Positions 6,646 to 9,493 of a stretch of DNA of 9,493 bases are shown here, one piece after another. The notes under the pieces were generated by a model. That model was given only the letters and a program-made list of their open reading frames with translations, was not told the origin of the DNA and searched no databases. The number at the start of each line of letters is the position of its first letter. Within the stretch, counting starts at the first letter, position 1. The position numbers and the translations under genes are program-made. The DNA lies in contig JAITQP010000164.1 in assembly GCA_031288885.1 (NCBI GenBank), positions 1-9,493 of the forward strand, given 5' to 3'. This DNA comes from Prevotellaceae bacterium. Its GTDB lineage: Bacteria > Bacteroidota > Bacteroidia > Bacteroidales > UBA932.

Positions 6646-6668
6646 TTCCTAATTTTTAATTCCTAATT
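6634..6668. repeat. AT-rich direct repeat between sufE and the TonB-like gene
   Basis: TTAATTCCTAATT occurs twice with a 14-base period (6642-6654 and 6656-6668), preceded by a partial copy CCTAATT (6634-6640). The sufE stop codon is within the first full unit, and the next gene starts 10 bases after the last. It is a short tandem repeat that may vary in copy number between strains. Confidence 0.75.
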
Positions 6669-6677
6669 AAAAAAAAG

Positions 6678-7424
6678 GTGTTTTTTGTCAACATACTCCG
6701 CGCTCTTGGCGAGCTGGTGAACCGGTATCAGGTGGCGATTTACGTTACCGTAATTTTCCACCTGTGCGCCGCCGTTGTCTTGATGAGCCTCAAGGTGCAC
6801 ACCGCCCCCCACCTTCCGCCGATGGAGGTTGTGCTGGGCGATTTTTCGGAGGAGGAAGCCGAAAAGCTGGAGGCGCTGCAGCGCGAAAAGGCGCAGCTGG
6901 AGCACGAGGTGGCTCGCCTGCTGCGCCAAACGCACGAGCAGCTGCGCAACGCGGCGGTGAACGAGGAGTGGGAGGAAAAAGACGGCGGACAGCGCGACGA
7001 GCTGCTGCACGAAAACGACGCGCTGCAGGAGCGCCTTGCCGCCACGCGCGAGCTGCTCAGCCGGCAGGAGGCGCAGCACGGCGAGGCGATGCTGCAGAAT
7101 GCCCGCAGCGCGGCAGGCAAGGAGGCAAAAAAGGATGCGCCGTACGCAGGCCCCTCCGTCATGTCGTACCGCTTGGAAGGGCGCAGGGCGTTTGCGCTGC
7201 CCGTGCCCGTGTACCTGTGCGAGAGCGGGGGAGACGTGGTGGTCAACATTACCGTTGCCCGCGACGGCACGGTGACCGCCGCAAAGGTTGACGAAAAAAA
7301 ATCTGCCGCTCACCCCTGCATACGGGACGCCGCACGGCAGGCGGCCTTGCTCTCGAGGTTTTCGGTGGCCGAAACCGCCAAGAGCCAGCAGGGAAGCATC
7401 ACCTACCGATTTATTCCCCAGTAA
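6678..7424 (+). CDS. Membrane-anchored coiled-coil protein with TonB-like C-terminal domain
   Basis: 248 residues from a GTG start (GTG TTT TTT GTC AAC). This is the most upstream plausible start, 32 bases after sufE. Residues about 17-38 (YQVAIYVTVIFHLCAAVVLM) form one transmembrane segment. Residues about 57-135 are strongly charged and E/A/L/Q-rich with heptad-like spacing, a probable coiled coil. The C-terminal about 75 residues (PVPVYLCESGGDVVVNITV, RDGTVTAAKV, ARQAALLSRFSV, GSITYRFIP) have the pattern of TonB C-terminal domains. The layout is an inner-membrane anchor, a periplasmic rod and a terminal domain. It lacks the proline-rich spacer of classical TonB, so an energy-transducing role is uncertain; a structural envelope role is equally possible. 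It ends 2 bases before folK. Confidence 0.72.
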   Translation: MFFVNILRALGELVNRYQVAIYVTVIFHLCAAVVLMSLKVHTAPHLPPMEVVLGDFSEEEAEKLEALQREKAQLEHEVARLLRQTHEQLRNAAVNEEWEEKDGGQRDELLHENDALQERLAATRELLSRQEAQHGEAMLQNARSAAGKEAKKDAPYAGPSVMSYRLEGRRAFALPVPVYLCESGGDVVVNITVARDGTVTAAKVDEKKSAAHPCIRDAARQAALLSRFSVAETAKSQQGSITYRFIPQ

Positions 7425-7426
7425 GC

Positions 7427-8002
7427 ATGAACACAGCCGCCCAACCGTCCGTATTTTTGCTCTTAGGCTCCAACATGGGCAACCGCATGCAGCTGCTTGA
7501 GCGGGCGTGCAGCCTCCTGCAGCAGGCCGGCGTTTGGGTGGAGCGGCAATCCTCCGTTTACGAAACCGCGCCGTGGGGATTTGAGGCGGAGCAAAATTTC
7601 CTGAACATGGCGCTGCAGGTGCGCACGCCGCTTGCGCCGCTGCGCCTGCTACAGGCAGCGCAGCAGGTGGAGCGGCAGCTGGGGCGCACCCGCGCGCTGG
7701 GCGCGGGCTACGCCTCGCGCACCATCGACGTGGACATCCTCCTCTACGGCGGCGAGGTGGTAGCCGAGCCGCTGCTCGCCATACCCCACCCGCGCCTGCA
7801 CGAGCGACGCTTTGCGCTGGCGCCCCTCGCCGAAATTGCCCCCGAATTTGTGCACCCAACGCTACAAAAAACGGTGGCGCAGCTGCTGCGCGAGTGCAGC
7901 GACGCGGGTAGTGTTTGGGTTAGCGATTGCCGCGTAGGGGCGGGTTTGAAACCCGCCCACAATGATGACAAAAACCCTAACGGGGTTTTGAGAGCCTGTT
8001 AG
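7427..8002 (+). CDS. folK: 2-amino-4-hydroxy-6-hydroxymethyldihydropteridine diphosphokinase (HPPK)
   Basis: 191 residues. The enzyme transfers pyrophosphate from ATP to 6-hydroxymethyl-7,8-dihydropterin, the step before dihydropteroate synthase in folate synthesis. Visible motifs are LGSNMGNR (13-20), ETAPWG (46-51), NFLNMAL (57-63), RTIDVDILLYG (98-108, with the Mg-binding pair D101 and D103) and IPHPRLHERRFALAPL (119-134). Monofunctional HPPKs are about 160 residues, and the family match here ends near 165. The remaining about 25 residues are translated from a GC-rich palindrome (GAGLKPA, 171-177) and from the terminator-like hairpins, so the C-terminus looks like read-through into a repeat. 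It is the last gene of the block, 2 bases after the TonB-like gene. Confidence 0.95.
   Translation: MNTAAQPSVFLLLGSNMGNRMQLLERACSLLQQAGVWVERQSSVYETAPWGFEAEQNFLNMALQVRTPLAPLRLLQAAQQVERQLGRTRALGAGYASRTIDVDILLYGGEVVAEPLLAIPHPRLHERRFALAPLAEIAPEFVHPTLQKTVAQLLRECSDAGSVWVSDCRVGAGLKPAHNDDKNPNGVLRAC
7938..7958. repeat. GC-rich palindromic repeat in the folK 3' end
   Basis: GGGCGGGTTT and AAACCCGCCC are perfect 10-base arms around a single G. On the two strands this element reads as GAGLKPA and AGFKPAPTRQ. Those peptides recur as spurious translations of dispersed intergenic palindromes in many bacterial genomes, so this is probably a REP-like dispersed repeat; its copy number here cannot be seen. Confidence 0.65.
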
Positions 8003-8006
8003 GGTT
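7971..8006 (+). terminator. Two competing hairpins at the end of the rnr-folK block
   Basis: AAAACCC (7971-7977) pairs with GGGTTTT (7983-7989) around a 5-base loop. Alternatively AACCCTAAC (7973-7981) pairs with GTTAGGGTT (7998-8006) around a 16-base loop. The two foldings exclude each other because they share 7973-7977. The folK stop TAG (8000-8002) is inside the second stem. Position at the convergent end of the block fits a transcription terminator, but a long T-run is missing. Confidence 0.5.
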
Positions 8007-8020
8007 GTATAGATTATACG

Positions 8021-8088
8021 GTGAACTCGCCGACCGGCAAGCTCACGAGCTTACACAAGAGGGACGGACATCGCAAAGGAAAAACTAA
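8021..8088 (-). other. 3' flank of the second SUMF1-like gene: shared TTAGTTTTTCCT element plus hairpins
   Basis: Read on the minus strand, TTAGTTTTTCCT (8077-8088) includes the TAG stop. It is followed by TCTTGT, GCTCG and GCCGGTC (8032-8038), in the same order as downstream of the first gene. AAGCTC/GAGCTT (8039-8052) is a perfect 6-base inverted repeat. GTGAACTCGCCG (8021-8032) pairs with CGGCAAGCTCAC (8035-8046) at 10 of 12 positions. The hairpins could serve as a terminator or, if the gene is a DGR target, as the structure next to the initiation site. Confidence 0.5.
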
Positions 8089-8201
8089 GGCAAAACCACG
8101 CGGAAGCCGGTGTCGTTGCCGCGAGAGCTGGGGGCGTAGGGATAGCGCGCAGCAACGCGACGCCAGCCACCCGCGGCAACGCTGTTCCAGCCGCTGCCGC
8201 G
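8085..8201 (-). other. Candidate DGR variable region (VR2)
   Basis: The segment RGSGW to the stop. From W (8187-8189) to the R of GFR (8100-8102) I count 30 codons: 26 end in C or T, 4 in G and none in A. The framework RG-W, RRVAAR, P and GFRVVLP is shared with VR1, but the intervening residues (for example NSVAAGG and YPYA-SSRGNDT) are different and two residues longer. This is the same signature as VR1 and supports a common diversification mechanism. It remains an inference without the template repeat. Confidence 0.55.
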
Positions 8202-9461
8202 GATCAAGCGGTTAGTGCCGCTATCCCATAGGTCGTAGCACCACTCCCATACGTTGCCTGACATATCGTAAATACCCAGCCCGTTTGGCTTCAGTTGACC
8301 TACTGGGTGCGTGGCGCCATTGGCGAAAGCCGCGCCGCCCGAGGTCGCGTTCCATCCCACCTCCTGAAGATCGTTGCTACCGCTGTACTTAAATTTCTCA
8401 CACGTCCCAGCGTTACAGCCGCGGGCGGCGTACTCCCACTCAACCTGCGTAGGTAGGCGGTAGCCGTTGGCGCTGGCATTTACAGTCACCGTGCTGCATG
8501 CAGCGCAGTCACCATTGTCGGCAATGTTGGCTAAAACAACACCACCGTAAGCTGCCGTTTTGCCCGACATCTCACTCAGCCTGTTGCAGTAAGCTAGCGC
8601 TAAATACCAGCTTATGTACTCCACCGGCCGCTGATCATCGCACGCTACGGCGCCGCAGTTGGCGCTGTTGAGCGCACCGCTGGCCGTTCCACGGCTGCCG
8701 CCCCACCAAAAATAATTCTCAAATTTTGTCCCCGCCATCACGGCGCGCCACTGCGCCTGTGTTACTTCGTACTTCCCAATTTTGAAGTTGGATACCGTGG
8801 CCGTAAACTGGTCTTTGATGTTGTTGTTGGTACCGTTTTCGCCGGTCTTTGCGCCGTCGGTTCTGTCGGCGTCTATGTCGGGGTGCCAGCCCAGCGTGGT
8901 TGTGCCGCCAACCACCTGCACCATTTCCGGCTCAAACCACTTCTTCTCCGGCGCTGCATTCACGCGCGCTGCACGCCCTGGGCCCATCAGCTGCTCCGAG
9001 AGTGCCCGCGCTACCCGCGTAACGTCGCCTGTGCCTACGCTCGTGCGGGTGTAGTTGCCACGACCATCCAGCTTGCTGTCCTTCGTGCCAATAAGCTGTG
9101 CCGAAAAAAGGTGGTCATTGCCTTTAACCTCATCTACCACCAAGCATATTGCCGATATGCCGTTGGAGAGCCCCCACGCCGCCAATGCGGTTCGATTTAT
9201 GTTGCCACGGCCGCCAGTCGTGTAGGCGCTCTGTAGCTCCGTGAGCTTACCGGTAGTGCTCACGGAGGTGAGCGCGTAGCGCCCGCCGGAGGTGAAATTT
9301 GTGCCTAACGCCGTAGCAAGTGGGGTCACAAGCGAGTTGTCCCCGCCCACCACAAATACCGCCAGCGTGGGCTTATCGGCGCCTAGCGCGCCGATTGTCA
9401 TCGTGTTTACTGCCCCAACGAGCAGCAAAGCACATAAATAAATCTTGTAATTCTGTTTCAT
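8085..9461 (-). CDS. Secreted SUMF1/FGE-like (C-type-lectin fold) protein, second paralogue
   Basis: 458 residues. The signal peptide (about 1-28, MKQNYKIYLCALLLVGAV) is almost identical to that of the protein at 796-1971. An N-terminal domain (about 32-165; PTLAVFVVG, KLTELQS, ALAAWGLSNGISAICLVV) is related to the N-domain of the paralogue and has a CsgG/LpoB-like pattern. A SUMF1 domain follows (about 175-458): MVQVVGGTTTLG, FKIGKYEVTQAQWRAVM, RPVEYISWYLALAYCNRLS, YRLPTQVEWEYAARG, GIYDMSGNVWEWCYDLW, and RLIRGSGW...GFRVVLP at the end. The 67 extra residues relative to the other copy lie mostly in loops of the SUMF1 domain. FGE-type catalytic cysteines are not apparent, so it is more likely a binding or display protein than an enzyme. 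It points toward the end of the folK block, with 82 bases between the two stops. Confidence 0.88.
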   Translation of the reverse strand: MKQNYKIYLCALLLVGAVNTMTIGALGADKPTLAVFVVGGDNSLVTPLATALGTNFTSGGRYALTSVSTTGKLTELQSAYTTGGRGNINRTALAAWGLSNGISAICLVVDEVKGNDHLFSAQLIGTKDSKLDGRGNYTRTSVGTGDVTRVARALSEQLMGPGRAARVNAAPEKKWFEPEMVQVVGGTTTLGWHPDIDADRTDGAKTGENGTNNNIKDQFTATVSNFKIGKYEVTQAQWRAVMAGTKFENYFWWGGSRGTASGALNSANCGAVACDDQRPVEYISWYLALAYCNRLSEMSGKTAAYGGVVLANIADNGDCAACSTVTVNASANGYRLPTQVEWEYAARGCNAGTCEKFKYSGSNDLQEVGWNATSGGAAFANGATHPVGQLKPNGLGIYDMSGNVWEWCYDLWDSGTNRLIRGSGWNSVAAGGWRRVAARYPYAPSSRGNDTGFRVVLP

Positions 9462-9471
9462 CTTTTTGAAG

Positions 9472-9493
9472 TTGAATTTGTTTTTCCCTCTAC
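9472..9493 (-). promoter_or_regulatory. Shared leader element, copy 2
   Basis: Read on the minus strand, these 22 bases match 750-771 at 20 of 22 positions (GTAGAGGGA, two different bases, AACAAATTCAA). They sit 10 bases before the ATG of the second SUMF1-like gene. The window ends at the element, so it is unknown how far upstream the similarity continues. Confidence 0.6.

Noticed and set aside
6663..7859. Minus-strand 398-codon frame opposite the TonB-like gene and folK
   Set aside because: folK on the plus strand has unmistakable HPPK motifs; the minus frame is low-complexity R/A/Q-rich.

Overview
The window looks like a chromosomal segment of a Bacteroidetes bacterium, probably Bacteroidales. 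The evidence is a conserved-type housekeeping cluster that includes the gliding-type lipoprotein gldH next to a PSP1/RicT-type gene, starts without Shine-Dalgarno sequences but with A-rich leaders, and a candidate TAnnTTTG promoter. The housekeeping genes are GC-rich. The left 800 bases are visibly AT-rich and contain accessory DNA.

Layout. 1-219: the 3' end of an insertion-sequence transposase gene. 220-795: AT-rich DNA without a convincing gene. It holds a candidate Bacteroidetes promoter (about 372-405), a very long nested imperfect palindrome (504-625), and smaller hairpins leading into the next gene. 796-1971 (+): a secreted protein with a SUMF1/FGE-like (C-type-lectin fold) C-terminal domain. 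2191-8002 (+): a compact six-gene block, rnr (RNase R), ricT-like PSP1 protein, gldH, sufE, a TonB-like membrane protein and folK. It ends in strong hairpins that run into the folK reading frame. 8085-9461 (-): a second secreted SUMF1-like protein, a paralogue of the first and facing the other way, so the two paralogues bracket the housekeeping block.

The most interesting part is the paralogue pair. Both encode a near-identical signal peptide (about 89% DNA identity over the first 75 bases by my hand alignment), and both share a 22-base element just upstream. The mature proteins between are much more diverged. Both end in a C-terminal segment where a fixed framework (RG..W, RVA.R, GFR, LP) alternates with positions that differ freely. 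In that segment nearly all codons end in C or T and none in A. This is the pattern left by adenine-directed mutagenic retrohoming in diversity-generating retroelement (DGR) target genes, which often use this same fold. Both genes also share a 12-base element TTAGTTTTTCCT at or just after the stop, followed by hairpins, as expected for a DGR initiation site. No reverse transcriptase or template repeat is present here, so any DGR machinery would have to act in trans. This is an inference to be tested.

The housekeeping genes probably form one operon: gaps are 2-32 bases and ricT/gldH overlap. Their roles are RNA decay (rnr), a PSP1/RicT protein, a surface lipoprotein tied to gliding or type IX secretion (gldH), Fe-S assembly (sufE), an envelope protein with a TonB-like end, and folate synthesis (folK). 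Nothing in the sequence links them functionally to the SUMF1-like proteins.
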